A DNA stretch of 64,000 nucleotides, taken from positions 1 to 64,000 of the forward strand of contig NZ_PJJO01000047.1 of assembly GCF_002929535.1 (NCBI RefSeq), given 5' to 3'. The position numbers and the translations under genes were made by a program. The notes under the pieces were generated by a model that ran no database searches, was not told the origin of the DNA, and saw nothing but the letters and a program-made list of their open reading frames with translations. This document shows, piece after piece, positions 35,002-44,150 of this stretch (its first letter is position 1; each line of letters begins with the position of its first letter). The stretch is from Cryobacterium sp. Y11. GTDB lineage: Bacteria > Actinomycetota > Actinomycetes > Actinomycetales > Microbacteriaceae.

Positions 35002-36494
35002 TTTGCAGCCTCCTCGTCAATCGTGAGTGCAATGTAATGCGGCTCCAGAAACTCCTGAATTCCGTGCTCGCCGCCCTCGCGTCCAAGGCCGGACGATCCG
35101 GTGCCGCCGAAGGGAGCCACAGGGTCGGCCATGATTCCTCGGTTGATGCCCACCATGCCGCAATGCAACTGCTCGCCGATTCGGATAGCGCGCGAAATAT
35201 CGCGGGTGAAGACGTAACTCGCAAGGCCGAACTCGGTGTCGTTCGCGAAATCGACCGCCTCCGCGATCGAGTCGACCGTGTGCAGCACGGCTACCGGACC
35301 GAACAGTTCCTCGCAGGCCATGCGAGATGCGCGGTCAACGCCACGGATCACGGTCGGCTCGTAGAAGTTGCCGGGACCATTGATCTCCGTACCGCCAGCA
35401 AGCAGATCGGCACCGTCAGCGATGGCCGACTGAACGAGAGAATGAATTCGCACGCGTTGGTCCGCGGAGATCAGCGGCCCCATAAACGTGTCCGATGCGT
35501 AACCGTCACCAACGACGAGTTGCTTGGTGGCGGCGACGAACTTCTCCGTGAATTCCTCCGCGATCGCGCTGTGAAGGATGAACCGGTTCGCTGCAACACA
35601 CGCTTGACCCGCATTGCGGAACTTGCATGTAATCGCTTCGCGTACCGCGAGGTCGATATCCGCGTCATCCGCGACGATGAATGCGGCGTTACCGCCCAAC
35701 TCCATAGAGGAGTTCACGACGTTCTTTGCCGCGAGTTCAAGCAGGCGCGAGCCGACGCCGGTGGAACCGGTGAAGCTGAGTTTTTTCAATCGACGGTCGT
35801 TAAGGAGCGGGCTCGAGATGCCGCTCGATTTCGTGGTGTGCAGTAGGTTGACAACGCCCGCGGGGATTCCGGCGTCATCCAACGTCTTCACGAGAAGCGT
35901 AAGTGTCAGGGGCGTCTGCTGGGCAGATTTCACGATCACGGTGCATCCAGCAGCCAGCGCCGCGCTGATCTTGCGCGCACCCATCAGCATCGGGAAGTTC
36001 CATGGCGTGACGAGAAGGCTGGGGCCAATCGGGTGATGGGACGTGATAACGCGATATCCCGGGTTCGAACCAACACCGTAGGTACCGTTGACGTGCGCAA
36101 TCTGTTCCGTTACCCACTCAAAGAAGCCTGCAGACAGGGCGAACTCGGACATCGCTTCACCGGTCGGTTTGCCGCTTTCGGCGGTCATCGTATCCGAGAA
36201 CTGGCGAGCACGGTCCCTCATAAGGTCAAGCGCGCCACGGAGCAGCCGCGCACGGGCGCGGGGGTCCATCCCACCCCACTCAGCCTGCGCCGCGTTCGCC
36301 GCGTCGAGAGCCGCGAGCGCATGCTCCCCTGTCGCGTTGCTGACCTCTCCGATAATTGCGCCGGTCGCAGGATTCGTCACCTGGAACGTCTCGTCGAGGT
36401 CAATCCACTGGCCACCGATGAAATTCCCCGTGGGTAACTCGTGTCCACGGACATGTATCACTCGTGTGGCAGTCGGCTCGATCAATATCGTCAT
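34998..36494 (-). CDS. Succinate-semialdehyde-dehydrogenase-like aldehyde dehydrogenase
   Basis: 498 residues. LLVTPWNFPMLMGARKISAA, VIVKSAQQTP, LSFTGSTGVGSRLL, MELGGNAAFIVADDAD with the general base, FRNAGQACVAANRF with the catalytic cysteine (a block typical of GabD-type enzymes), EELFGPVAVLH, and the late SSGLGREGGEHGIQEFLE. First gene of the minus-strand operon, divergent from the IclR pair. With the Fe-ADH it would convert an omega-hydroxy-acid to a dicarboxylate (inference). Confidence 0.9.
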   Translation of the reverse strand: MTILIEPTATRVIHVRGHELPTGNFIGGQWIDLDETFQVTNPATGAIIGEVSNATGEHALAALDAANAAQAEWGGMDPRARARLLRGALDLMRDRARQFSDTMTAESGKPTGEAMSEFALSAGFFEWVTEQIAHVNGTYGVGSNPGYRVITSHHPIGPSLLVTPWNFPMLMGARKISAALAAGCTVIVKSAQQTPLTLTLLVKTLDDAGIPAGVVNLLHTTKSSGISSPLLNDRRLKKLSFTGSTGVGSRLLELAAKNVVNSSMELGGNAAFIVADDADIDLAVREAITCKFRNAGQACVAANRFILHSAIAEEFTEKFVAATKQLVVGDGYASDTFMGPLISADQRVRIHSLVQSAIADGADLLAGGTEINGPGNFYEPTVIRGVDRASRMACEELFGPVAVLHTVDSIAEAVDFANDTEFGLASYVFTRDISRAIRIGEQLHCGMVGINRGIMADPVAPFGGTGSSGLGREGGEHGIQEFLEPHYIALTIDEEAAN

Positions 36495-36572
36495 GTCATT
36501 TCCGATCTCTTCGCGAAGCTTCTGGGTCCGACCGGGACAACACTGCTCGGTCGGCTCTGACCAACTTTCTCA

Positions 36573-36597
36573 TATAATGAACAGCAAGTTCAGTATA
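36573..36597. promoter_or_regulatory. Palindromic operator between the ALDH operon and the IclR genes
   Basis: TATAATGAAC (36573-36582), 5 bases, then GTTCAGTATA (36588-36597): 10-base arms with one mismatch. It lies about 80 bases upstream of the ALDH start and over 200 bases upstream of the first IclR start. The TGAAC/GTTCA core also occurs in the pca operator at 44151-44186, supporting an IclR-type site. Confidence 0.55.
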
Positions 36598-36810
36598 AAG
36601 GAATAAAGCGCGTGTGCATAGCGAAAGATAGGGCGGAAGTCGCCATCGAAGGGTGCGTGAACTTTTGATTCCCACGAGGAGACTGTTGCAAGAGTCCGCA
36701 CCCAGGAGATCAGAATCTTCTGCCGTCGCGGCGGCTCGAGAGGCGACGCTGAGGGGCGCGTGCCAGTGGCCTGCCTCAGTCCCCGATCGTCCCGTGGCAC
36801 AATTAGCTGG

Positions 36811-37578
36811 ATGAGCGTTCAAGACGCGACGGGAATCATCCGGAAAGCCATGGCTGTCATCCATGTCCTTGAAGATGAGGGCGAGGCGACGGCCGCCGAG
36901 GTTTCCACGCGGGTGAATGAGCCGATCAGCTCGACGTACCGCCTGCTCAACCACCTTCAGGCTCTCGACTGGGTGGAGTCAGGATCAGCACGCGGTCGCT
37001 ATCGGCTCGGGCGGTACTTCTCTCGAATCGGGGGGCTTGTCGCTGACCTTTTGGATGTTCGAGAGCGCGCACTCCCATACCTGCGCGCGTTGCGTGAGAA
37101 GACAGGGCTGACTAGCTACTTGTCGGTTCGTCGCGGAACGCGCGCCGTGTGCATCGAGCGCCTCACGGGGCGTTCGGTTCATTCCTTGGAATACCGCGTG
37201 GGGGACATGCTGCCACTGAATCTCGGCGGTGCACCGATGGTCCTGCTCGCCTTCCTTCCAGCTGAGGAGCGCGATATGGCGCTCCTCAGGATCCAGGGCG
37301 AAGAGAACGATCGCCTAGGGGCTCGAGGCGAAGCACTATTCCACGAGCTCGACCTAATCAGGGAACGCGGCTGGAGCGCTTCGCACGGCGATGTCACGAA
37401 AGGCGTGGGCGCGATCGGCGCTCCCGTTTTCAACCACAGAGGTGAACTCGTAGCGGCAGTCTCAATAGGTGGTATCCACGATCAAGTCTTCGACGATAGC
37501 AACAACCCTGCGCTGGTGCTCAGATGCGCTCGCGCAGTAAGCGAATCCATGGGCCTCGAAATGGAGGGGCTGCAATAG
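36811..37578 (+). CDS. IclR-family transcriptional regulator
   Basis: 255 residues. Winged helix at about 8-70 (IIRKAMAVIHVLEDEG, STRVNEPISSTYRLLNHL), then the effector domain with LREKTGLTSYLSVRRGTRAV, GGAPMVLLAFLPAEE and GVGAIGAPVFNHRGELVAAV. Start ATG 36811; no strong ribosome site. The stop overlaps the GTG of a second IclR gene, so the two are co-translated. Probably controls the divergent ALDH operon and/or the downstream SDR genes. Confidence 0.9.
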   Translation: MSVQDATGIIRKAMAVIHVLEDEGEATAAEVSTRVNEPISSTYRLLNHLQALDWVESGSARGRYRLGRYFSRIGGLVADLLDVRERALPYLRALREKTGLTSYLSVRRGTRAVCIERLTGRSVHSLEYRVGDMLPLNLGGAPMVLLAFLPAEERDMALLRIQGEENDRLGARGEALFHELDLIRERGWSASHGDVTKGVGAIGAPVFNHRGELVAAVSIGGIHDQVFDDSNNPALVLRCARAVSESMGLEMEGLQ

Positions 37579-38246
37579 TGCGTGGATCGTCGCAAAGGCC
37601 TTTGCACAACGCGAGCGAGCTGATCGAAGTGCTCGCAGACTCAGGAGCGCTGACTGTAGGCGAGATCGCAGAGCGCCTTCCCCTTCCCCGGGCAACCGTG
37701 TATCGAACTGTCGAGGCCCTTGTAGCTAGCGGGGTAGTCGATCCTCTACCGAATTCTCAGTTTGCTCTGTCGGCACGGTGGTTACGTCTCGCCGATGTAG
37801 CGCTCATCAACATGGCAGAGTGGACGGGAATGGGCGAAGTGTTGGATACGGTCGTCGACCGAACTAGCCAGACTGCGTTCTTGAGTGTCCCATATCGCGG
37901 CCAGATGCTATGTCTCGACTGGCGTCAAGGTCGCGGAATCGACATGATCAACTACCGACCTGGGAGCCTCCTTCCTATGAGGAGCGGGGCCGCGGGACGG
38001 GTGCTAGCGGCCTACGCGAGCGACGATGTCGATTCCAGCCTGGTTAGTGTTCGCAGGCACGGCTATGCAGTGTCAGACGAAGACGTGACACCCGGCATCG
38101 GGGCGGTCGGAGTGCCCGTCTTTTCTTCCGATGGTGAGGTGCGGGCGGCGCTTTCGGTAGGCGGCCTCATCGCCGACATTCGAGCTCACACCGCGGACTT
38201 CGCTGAGGCGTTGCAGTCGGCGGCCGACCAGCTCCGTCTAAGGTGA
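37578..38246 (+). CDS. IclR-family transcriptional regulator (second of a tandem pair)
   Basis: 222 residues from the GTG overlapping the previous TAG. A short IclR protein with LTVGEIAERLPLPRATVYRT in the winged helix, then TSQTAFLSVPYRGQMLCLDW, GAAGRVLAAYASDD and GIGAVGVPVFSSDGEVRAAL. The effector domain is slightly shorter than in the first protein. Two different IclR proteins from one message is uncommon; hetero-oligomers or two ligands are possible. Confidence 0.88.
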   Translation: MRGSSQRPLHNASELIEVLADSGALTVGEIAERLPLPRATVYRTVEALVASGVVDPLPNSQFALSARWLRLADVALINMAEWTGMGEVLDTVVDRTSQTAFLSVPYRGQMLCLDWRQGRGIDMINYRPGSLLPMRSGAAGRVLAAYASDDVDSSLVSVRRHGYAVSDEDVTPGIGAVGVPVFSSDGEVRAALSVGGLIADIRAHTADFAEALQSAADQLRLR

Positions 38247-38361
38247 AGGCAGCCAACGTTTGCATCGTGAGCACATGCATTTTCATGCGAACATCCGTTA
38301 GCATCACTGTGGTTGCGACTTCTCGCTCAACCGCCTCAAAACTCGACGACGATGAAAAGCT

Positions 38362-39081
38362 ATGACTCATTCTCCTGAACGAATTCTCATCACAGGCGGC
38401 GCTGCCGGTATTGGCCACGCGATCGCAATCGAAGCGGAGGCACGCGGTCATGATGTTATTGTGATCGACCGCGACAAGTCGACAGTCGGTAAATCGATCG
38501 TTGCAAACCTGTCCGATGTCGAATCGACGAGGAAAGCGCTCGAGGCAGCCCTGGCCGGAGGTCCGGTTACACGTCTTGTAAACAATGTCGGCGCCGTCTT
38601 TCCTAATCGGCTGGAAGACCAGACGATCGAGGAAGTAAACGCCGCGTTCGCGCTCAACCTTCGCCCTGCGGTGCAATGCACTCAGGCTGTGGTGCCGGGC
38701 ATGCGTAAACAGGGTTTTGGACGCATAGTGAACATGGCGTCTCGGGCGGCACTCGGCAAGGAGCTGCGGACTGCATACGCGGCCAGCAAGGCGGGCCTCC
38801 TTGGCTTGACTCGTGTGTGGGCGTTAGAGCTGGGGCGGGACGGAATCACAGTGAATGCGATTGGTCCGGGACCGATCGCGACCGAACTGTTTCGAAAAGC
38901 GAACCCACCGAAAGCCCGAGCCACGCAGGCCATCATCGACGCAATCCCCGTGCGCCGCATGGGCACTCCGGAGGACATTTCGCATGCGGCATGGTTCTTC
39001 CTCGACGAGCGCAGCGGGTTTGTCACAGGGCAGACCCTTTACGCATGCGGCGGAATGTCCATTGGGACGGTATCCCTGTGA
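38362..39081 (+). CDS. Short-chain dehydrogenase/reductase
   Basis: 239 residues. TGGAAGIGHAIAIEAEARG, LVNNVGAVFPNRLED, NMASRAALGKELRTAYAASK with the catalytic Ser-Tyr-Lys, and TGQTLYACGGMS in place of the usual VDGG ending. Starts about 115 bases after the IclR pair, and its stop overlaps the GTG of the next gene. Confidence 0.88.
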   Translation: MTHSPERILITGGAAGIGHAIAIEAEARGHDVIVIDRDKSTVGKSIVANLSDVESTRKALEAALAGGPVTRLVNNVGAVFPNRLEDQTIEEVNAAFALNLRPAVQCTQAVVPGMRKQGFGRIVNMASRAALGKELRTAYAASKAGLLGLTRVWALELGRDGITVNAIGPGPIATELFRKANPPKARATQAIIDAIPVRRMGTPEDISHAAWFFLDERSGFVTGQTLYACGGMSIGTVSL

Positions 39082-40007
39082 GCGCCGTGACCGCACCATT
39101 AGCGGTGCTTGGCGGAGGTTCGATCGGAGTCGCGTTCGCGACCCAGTTCGCGTTGTCGGGACGTGAAGTGCGCATCTACGACCCCGTTCTCGAGCGTCGC
39201 GCTGTGGTCGAAGCAGAAGTGCGTGTCCGCCTCGAAGACTTGTACGCTAACGATCTACTCAAAGAGCCCGTCCAGATTGTTTTGGATCGCGTTTTGGTCG
39301 CATCGGAGATCGCTGAGGCCGTCGACGCATGCGTGCTCGCGCAGGAGTGCGCGCCCGAACGCCTCGAGATCAAACGGGAGCTCTTTGCATCAGCCGCAGC
39401 AGCTAACCCACAGATGATCCTGGCAAGTTCGTCCTCTGCTCTGACTCCCAGTTCAATGGCCGGCGACGAGTCCTGGGCTGATCGACTTATCGTTGCCCAT
39501 CCGGGAAACCCGCCGTACCTCATCCCAGTCATTGAACTCGTTCCGGGCCTTCGTACCGGTGATGGGGTAATCGACGCCGCTGCTGAAGTTTTTAAGAGCG
39601 TTGGTCTTCGGCCGATCCGATTAGCACGCGAGATTGAAGGTTTTGTCTTCAACCGGTTGCAGGGAGCGGTGCTGCGTGAAGCGTACTGCCTGCTTCGTGA
39701 TGGGATTGCAAGTGTCGAAGACATCGATACCGTCATGAAGGATGGCCTGGGTCGCCGCTGGGCGTTCATGGGCCCATTCGAAACGGCTGATCTGAACGTC
39801 CGTGGTGGGCTCGCAGCACACGCCGCCCGTATGGGGCCCGCGTACGAAAGCATGGGTGCTGGACGCGGCCAACACGACCCCTGGACCCCTGAGCTTGTCA
39901 GTGAGGCGCACCAGCAGCGACGCGAACAACTTCCGCTAAAAGACTGGGAGGAACGAGTGCGCTGGCGCGATTTAGAACTCATGCGCCGCAAACGCCTGCT
40001 TGGCTGA
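39078..40007 (+). CDS. 3-hydroxyacyl-CoA dehydrogenase-like (lambda-crystallin/L-gulonate dehydrogenase group)
   Basis: 309 residues from GTG 39078, overlapping the SDR stop. N-terminal Rossmann AVLGGGSIGVAFATQFALSG, VLAQECAPERLEIKRELF, ASSSSALTPS, RLIVAHPGNPPYLIPVIELV with the catalytic His/Pro-Pro, and GFVFNRLQGAVLREAYCLL leading to the C-terminal helical domain. Single-domain length fits lambda-crystallin, carnitine dehydrogenase or L-gulonate 3-dehydrogenase. The longer frame starting at 38817 is rejected because it would run through the SDR gene. Confidence 0.88.
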   Translation: MSAVTAPLAVLGGGSIGVAFATQFALSGREVRIYDPVLERRAVVEAEVRVRLEDLYANDLLKEPVQIVLDRVLVASEIAEAVDACVLAQECAPERLEIKRELFASAAAANPQMILASSSSALTPSSMAGDESWADRLIVAHPGNPPYLIPVIELVPGLRTGDGVIDAAAEVFKSVGLRPIRLAREIEGFVFNRLQGAVLREAYCLLRDGIASVEDIDTVMKDGLGRRWAFMGPFETADLNVRGGLAAHAARMGPAYESMGAGRGQHDPWTPELVSEAHQQRREQLPLKDWEERVRWRDLELMRRKRLLG

Positions 40008-40269
40008 ACCGACGCGTCGCGGGTGACCACAGCGGCCTGACTTTGGCGTCACAGCTGACACGCACGACTGAACTGAATTTGCGGTGCAATGAAAGGGTTC
40101 ATACACACTGGAGCAAATCTTCAATCACCTCCAACCACAGACGCTGCGCGGCAGTGTACACCGACGCTCTCGCACTGGTGTTCGGGTACCGATACCTCCC
40201 ACCGTTCAGGGCAATCGCGTTCCCGCTCTCGCTGTTCCTCAAGAGGATCGACATATGCGGCGGTCGAAC

Positions 40270-40661
40270 CCTTCGCTTAACCCTAATACCGAGACACTCC
40301 CGACACCGAACGGGTTCACAGTCAGTGACTTCGCCGGAACGTCCGCGATCACATCGGGCAAGCCGAACACGACTACACGATCCAGCGGACCGTCTACGAT
40401 CTGCGCAAGCTCCGCGGTAAGGATCTCCTCGACATGCCCGCTCACACCCGCCGCTACCGCATCCCACTGGAGACGGCCTGCACCATCGCGAGCGTTACCA
40501 TCCTCCGCGACCAAATCCTCGCACCCCTCCTCGCTGGCGTTCGCGGCCCAGCACCGGACCGGCCGGCCACCGAAAACCAGAACCCCAATCGACCGCGACT
40601 ACGACGTCCTCCGCGCCGGTATCCGCAACCTATAACCGATCTCGGGATCACCACCGCATAG
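40270..40661 (+). pseudogene. Remnant of a conserved actinobacterial DNA-binding-like protein
   Basis: NGFTVSDFAGTSAITSGK (near 40308-40362) is in one frame. After a frameshift near 40360 the frame ending 40661 reads DYTIQRTVYDLRKLRGKDLL, THTRRYRIP-like residues, TILRDQILAPLLAGVRGP and, after another shift, RDYDVLRAGI. The block is the winged-helix-like C-terminus of a protein often found next to insertion sequences in Actinomycetota. Function unknown; N-terminal part lost; no recognisable gene from 40008 to 40270. Confidence 0.5.
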
Positions 40662-40823
40662 ACAACAAATTGTCGATAGCTTCACGCAAACTTCTAATCG
40701 CCGTTGTTCCCTGGGCGGCTCCACCATTCGGGGTATGGCCTTTACACGATATGTGGTCCGAACGTAGCAGCTAAACGCGCGTCCGGCCGATGGATCGACG
40801 CTCAGCGGGAGCTGTCGATTGAA

Positions 40824-41624
40824 TCAGTGCGAGATGCCATTGGCAGATAGTGGAGAGGTATGTCGAATGGCATCCTCGATCTGGTCGGTGGCGTTGAGCA
40901 GCGCCGGCCGGTACACCTCGAGGATGCGATCGAGGCTGGCCGTGCCTACCGCTCCCGCGACATTCACGGCGGCAATCACGCTGCCGTCGGGGCCACGGAC
41001 TGGGGCAGCGATGCTGCGGAGCCCGATTTCCAGCTCTTGGTCGACGAGCGCCCAGCCTTGGTCGCGCACCTCGCCGAGCATAGCCCGGAACGCCTCAGGC
41101 TCGGTGATACTGCGCTCGGTGTGCTGCCCGGCTTCAAGATTCGCCAGAGAGAGGTTAAGCTCGGCAGGGCGAAGAAAAGCAAGCAGCACGCGACCCATCG
41201 AGGTCGCATGCGCCGGGAAGCGAGTTCCGATGGTGATTCCGACGTTCATGATTCGCTTGGTGGGAACACGGGCGACATAGACGATGTCACCGCCATCGAG
41301 CACCGAGGCCGACGTTGACTCTCCGAGTGTGCTGGAGAGTTCCTCGAGGTAGGGCTGGGCGAGTTCGGGCAGGGACAAGCCTGACAGATAACTGAAGCCG
41401 AGTTCCAGAACGCGCGGGGTTAGCAAGAACGACCGCCCATCGCTGATGACGTAGCCGAGGCCGAGCAGGGTGTGCAGGAACCGGCGGGCGGCCGCTCGGG
41501 TCAGCCCGGTCCGTTCGGCGACCTCACTGAGCGTCATCCGTGGATGATCGGCGTCAAACGTACGGATGACGGCGAGCCCCCGGGCAAACGACTGTACGAA
41601 CTGGTCGCTCGGTTCGGGGTCCAT
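40824..41624 (-). CDS. IclR-family regulator of the PcaR/PobR group
   Basis: 266 residues. FARGLAVIRTFDADHPRMTL, EVAERTGLTRAAARRFLHTL, the LGYVISDGRSFLLTPRVLEL block typical of the beta-ketoadipate regulators, then SASVLDGGDIVYVARVP, HATSMGRVLLAFL and GLRSIAAPVRGPDGSVIAA. It follows pcaF by 9 bases in the same direction, so it is probably the last gene of pcaIJF-R and autoregulated through the operator at 44151-44186. The ligand is likely 3-oxoadipate or a precursor (family knowledge). Confidence 0.88.
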   Translation of the reverse strand: MDPEPSDQFVQSFARGLAVIRTFDADHPRMTLSEVAERTGLTRAAARRFLHTLLGLGYVISDGRSFLLTPRVLELGFSYLSGLSLPELAQPYLEELSSTLGESTSASVLDGGDIVYVARVPTKRIMNVGITIGTRFPAHATSMGRVLLAFLRPAELNLSLANLEAGQHTERSITEPEAFRAMLGEVRDQGWALVDQELEIGLRSIAAPVRGPDGSVIAAVNVAGAVGTASLDRILEVYRPALLNATDQIEDAIRHTSPLSANGISH

Positions 41625-41633
41625 GCTCCCAAC

Positions 41634-42803
41634 TTACCGTTCGAGCACGACGGCGAGCCCCTGGCCGACGCCGATACAGATCGCGGCGACGCCAATGCCG
41701 CCGCCGCGCTGGGCGAGTTCGTGGGCGAGGTGGCCGATGAGACGCCCGCCAGATGCCCCAAGCGGATGCCCGATCGCGAGGGCTCCACCGTGCACATTCA
41801 CCTTCTCTGGGTCGAGTTCCGGCCAGAGTCGAAGGCAGGCGAGCGACTGCGCGGCAAAAGCTTCATTGAGTTCGACGAAGTCGACGTCGACCCAATTCCG
41901 GCCGGCTCGGGCGAGCGCTCGGTTCGCCGCTTCGACCGGTGCGATGCCGAAGCTGGACGGATCATTTCCGAAACTGGCGCGACCGGTGATACGGGCGAGC
42001 GGTTCAACGCCGAGCCCTGCATTCTTTCCGCCGATGAGCAACATCGATGCGCCGTCGCTGAGCGGAGAGGCGTTGCCGGCCGTCACCGTGCCGTCGGTAC
42101 GGAACACAGGTTTTAGACTGGAAAGGGAATCAACTGAGGCATCAGGCCGGATTCCCTCATCACGAGTGAGGGTTGTTCCCGGCACAGGAATGACCTCGGA
42201 ATGCAATCCGGCGTCCCATGCTGCCGCGGCGAGACGATGGCTGCGCGCCGCGAAGGCATCCTGTTCCTCCCGGCTGATATCGAACCGATCGACGAGCAGT
42301 TCGGCGGTCTCCCCGAGCGAGACCGTCCACTCTTCAGGCATCCGAGGGTTAACCATCCGCCAGCCGAGCGTGGTCGAATGCATGGTCTCGGAGGCTGCCG
42401 CGAACGGCTCCGCCGGCTTGGTTACGACCCACGGAGCGCGGCTCATCGACTCGACGCCGCCAGCGAGCACGAGGTCGACATCGCCGGCCTCAATAGCGCG
42501 GCTGGCCTGGATAACGCTCTCGACACTCGACCCGCAGAGCCTATTCACAGTACTGCCGGTGACGGAGGTGGGGAGTCCGGCCAGGATGGCGGACATCCGT
42601 GCGACATTGCGGTTGTCCTCCCCGGCTTGGTTAGCATCGCCCAGGATCACATCGTCGATCCGGGCAGGGTCGAGGGTGGGATGCCGCGCGAGCAGCGCCT
42701 CGATCGCGTGCGCCGCGAGGTCGTCTGGCCGGATGCGCGCCAGGTTCTTTCCCAGCCGGCCGAACGGCGTGCGGATGGCGTCGTAGACAAAGCTCGTGGT
42801 CAC
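41634..42803 (-). CDS. pcaF: 3-oxoadipyl-CoA thiolase
   Basis: 389 residues from GTG 42803, which overlaps the pcaJ stop; the longer frame to 42935 is rejected because it runs into pcaJ. Acyl-accepting cysteine in VNRLCGSSVESVIQA, FVELNEAFAAQSLACL, GGALAIGHPLGASGGRLIGH with the catalytic histidine, and the second cysteine in AICIGVGQGLAVVLER. Cleaves 3-oxoadipyl-CoA to succinyl-CoA and acetyl-CoA. Order pcaI-pcaJ-pcaF supports this over acetoacetyl-CoA thiolase. Confidence 0.9.
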   Translation of the reverse strand: MTTSFVYDAIRTPFGRLGKNLARIRPDDLAAHAIEALLARHPTLDPARIDDVILGDANQAGEDNRNVARMSAILAGLPTSVTGSTVNRLCGSSVESVIQASRAIEAGDVDLVLAGGVESMSRAPWVVTKPAEPFAAASETMHSTTLGWRMVNPRMPEEWTVSLGETAELLVDRFDISREEQDAFAARSHRLAAAAWDAGLHSEVIPVPGTTLTRDEGIRPDASVDSLSSLKPVFRTDGTVTAGNASPLSDGASMLLIGGKNAGLGVEPLARITGRASFGNDPSSFGIAPVEAANRALARAGRNWVDVDFVELNEAFAAQSLACLRLWPELDPEKVNVHGGALAIGHPLGASGGRLIGHLAHELAQRGGGIGVAAICIGVGQGLAVVLER

Positions 42804-43435
42804 AGTATTCCGATCAGATCGAGTGCGAGAAGTTCTCGGAGTTCGTCGTGCGTCGTGTCGAAGGTTTCGCGCACGACGAGGCCGTCCAGGGTGATGTCGA
42901 ACACGGCTCGATCGGTGTAGACCCGGTCGACACACGCGACACCAGTAAGGGGGTAGCTGCAGTCCGCCACGAGCTTCGGTCGGCCATCTCGATCCTGCAG
43001 GTCCATCATGACGAAGACCTGTTTGGCTCCGATGGCGAGGTCCATCGCGCCGCCGACTGCCGGGATCGCTCCGGGCGCTCCGCTGTGCCAGTTTGCAAGA
43101 TCACCGCGCTCGGAGACCTGGAAGGCTCCCAGTACGCAAACATCAAGGTGGCCACCTCGCATCATCGCAAAGGAGTCGGCGTGGTGAAAATAGGAGGCAC
43201 CGGGGCGAGCGGTGACCGGGAGCTTTCCTGCGTTCATGAGGTCGGGGTCTTCCTGGCCCTCGGCCGGACTCGGCCCCATTCCGAGCATGCCGTTCTCCGT
43301 GTGCAGGATGATCGCGTCTCCAGGCGGCAGGTAGTTCGCGACCAGGGTCGGGATGCCGATGCCAAGATTCACATAAGAACCCTCACGGATGTCGCGGGCG
43401 ACGATTGCTGCGAGATCTTCTCTGCTGAGACTCAT
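42800..43435 (-). CDS. pcaJ: 3-oxoadipate CoA-transferase subunit B
   Basis: 211 residues from ATG 43435, overlapping the pcaI stop. VNLGIGIPTLVANYLP, the active-site glutamate in LHTENGMLGMGPSP, GGHLDVCVLGAFQVSERGDL, and GVACVDRVYTDRAVFDI. With PcaI it moves CoA from succinyl-CoA to 3-oxoadipate. The frame open to 43648 overlaps pcaI and is rejected. Confidence 0.9.
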   Translation of the reverse strand: MSLSREDLAAIVARDIREGSYVNLGIGIPTLVANYLPPGDAIILHTENGMLGMGPSPAEGQEDPDLMNAGKLPVTARPGASYFHHADSFAMMRGGHLDVCVLGAFQVSERGDLANWHSGAPGAIPAVGGAMDLAIGAKQVFVMMDLQDRDGRPKLVADCSYPLTGVACVDRVYTDRAVFDITLDGLVVRETFDTTHDELRELLALDLIGIL

Positions 43436-44139
43436 GCTTGCTCGCCGATGAATATTCCGTGGCGCAGCCAGGAGCGCTCCCCGACCGCGACGACGCGGTC
43501 GACGTAGATGCCCGGCGTTACGACGAATTCGGGGTCGAGCGCGCCAAGCTCCACGACCGAGTCGACCTGGGCGATAGTCGTTGTCGCTGCCGCTGCCATG
43601 ATCGGGCCGAAGTTTCGGGCGGTCTCGCGATAAACCAGATTGCCCCACGGGTCGGCGTGCAGGGCGCTGATGAGGGCGAAGTCGGACCGGAGGGGGTACT
43701 CGAGTACGTAGTTGCGACCGTCGATCTTGCGGGTCTCCTTGCCCTCGGCCAGCTGGGTGCCGAATCCCGTGGGAGTGAAGAAGCCTCCGATGCCAGCGCC
43801 AGCGGCGCGGATGCGCTCAGCGAGGTTCCCCTGCGGAACGAGCTCAAGCTCGATCAGACCTGCTGCGTAGAGGCCGTTGAAGACCTGAGAGTCGGACTGC
43901 CGCGGGAATGAGCATACGATCTTCGACACCCGCCGGGCGGCAAGCAGCGCAGCGAGCCCGGTTTCACCGTTGCCCGCGTTGTTGTTGATGATCGTCAGGT
44001 CTGTCGCACCCTGCTCGATCAGGGCGTCGATCAGTTCGACGGGCTGACCGGCGCGACCAAATCCGCCGATCATGATGGTCGCACCGTCGGGGATACCGGC
44101 CAGCGCTTCGGTTGCGCCGGTACTGAGCTTGGTACGCAT
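43432..44139 (-). CDS. pcaI: 3-oxoadipate CoA-transferase subunit A
   Basis: 235 residues from ATG 44139, preceded by AAAGGTGGT. ATIMIGGFGRAGQPVELIDA, LTIINNNAGNGETGLAALLA, GGFFTPTGFGTQLAEGKE and NYVLEYPLRSDFALI are the family blocks. An upstream in-frame ATG would place the operator inside the gene. First gene of the pcaIJF operon; no ring-cleavage genes lie in the window, so 3-oxoadipate must come from elsewhere. Confidence 0.9.
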   Translation of the reverse strand: MRTKLSTGATEALAGIPDGATIMIGGFGRAGQPVELIDALIEQGATDLTIINNNAGNGETGLAALLAARRVSKIVCSFPRQSDSQVFNGLYAAGLIELELVPQGNLAERIRAAGAGIGGFFTPTGFGTQLAEGKETRKIDGRNYVLEYPLRSDFALISALHADPWGNLVYRETARNFGPIMAAAATTTIAQVDSVVELGALDPEFVVTPGIYVDRVVAVGERSWLRHGIFIGEQA

Positions 44140-44150
44140 ACCACCACCTT

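Noticed and set aside
38817..39077. A longer N-terminus for the 3-hydroxyacyl-CoA-dehydrogenase-like protein
   Set aside because: The extra part is the antisense-like alternative frame of the SDR gene and has no family similarity; the GTG at 39078 overlaps the SDR stop.
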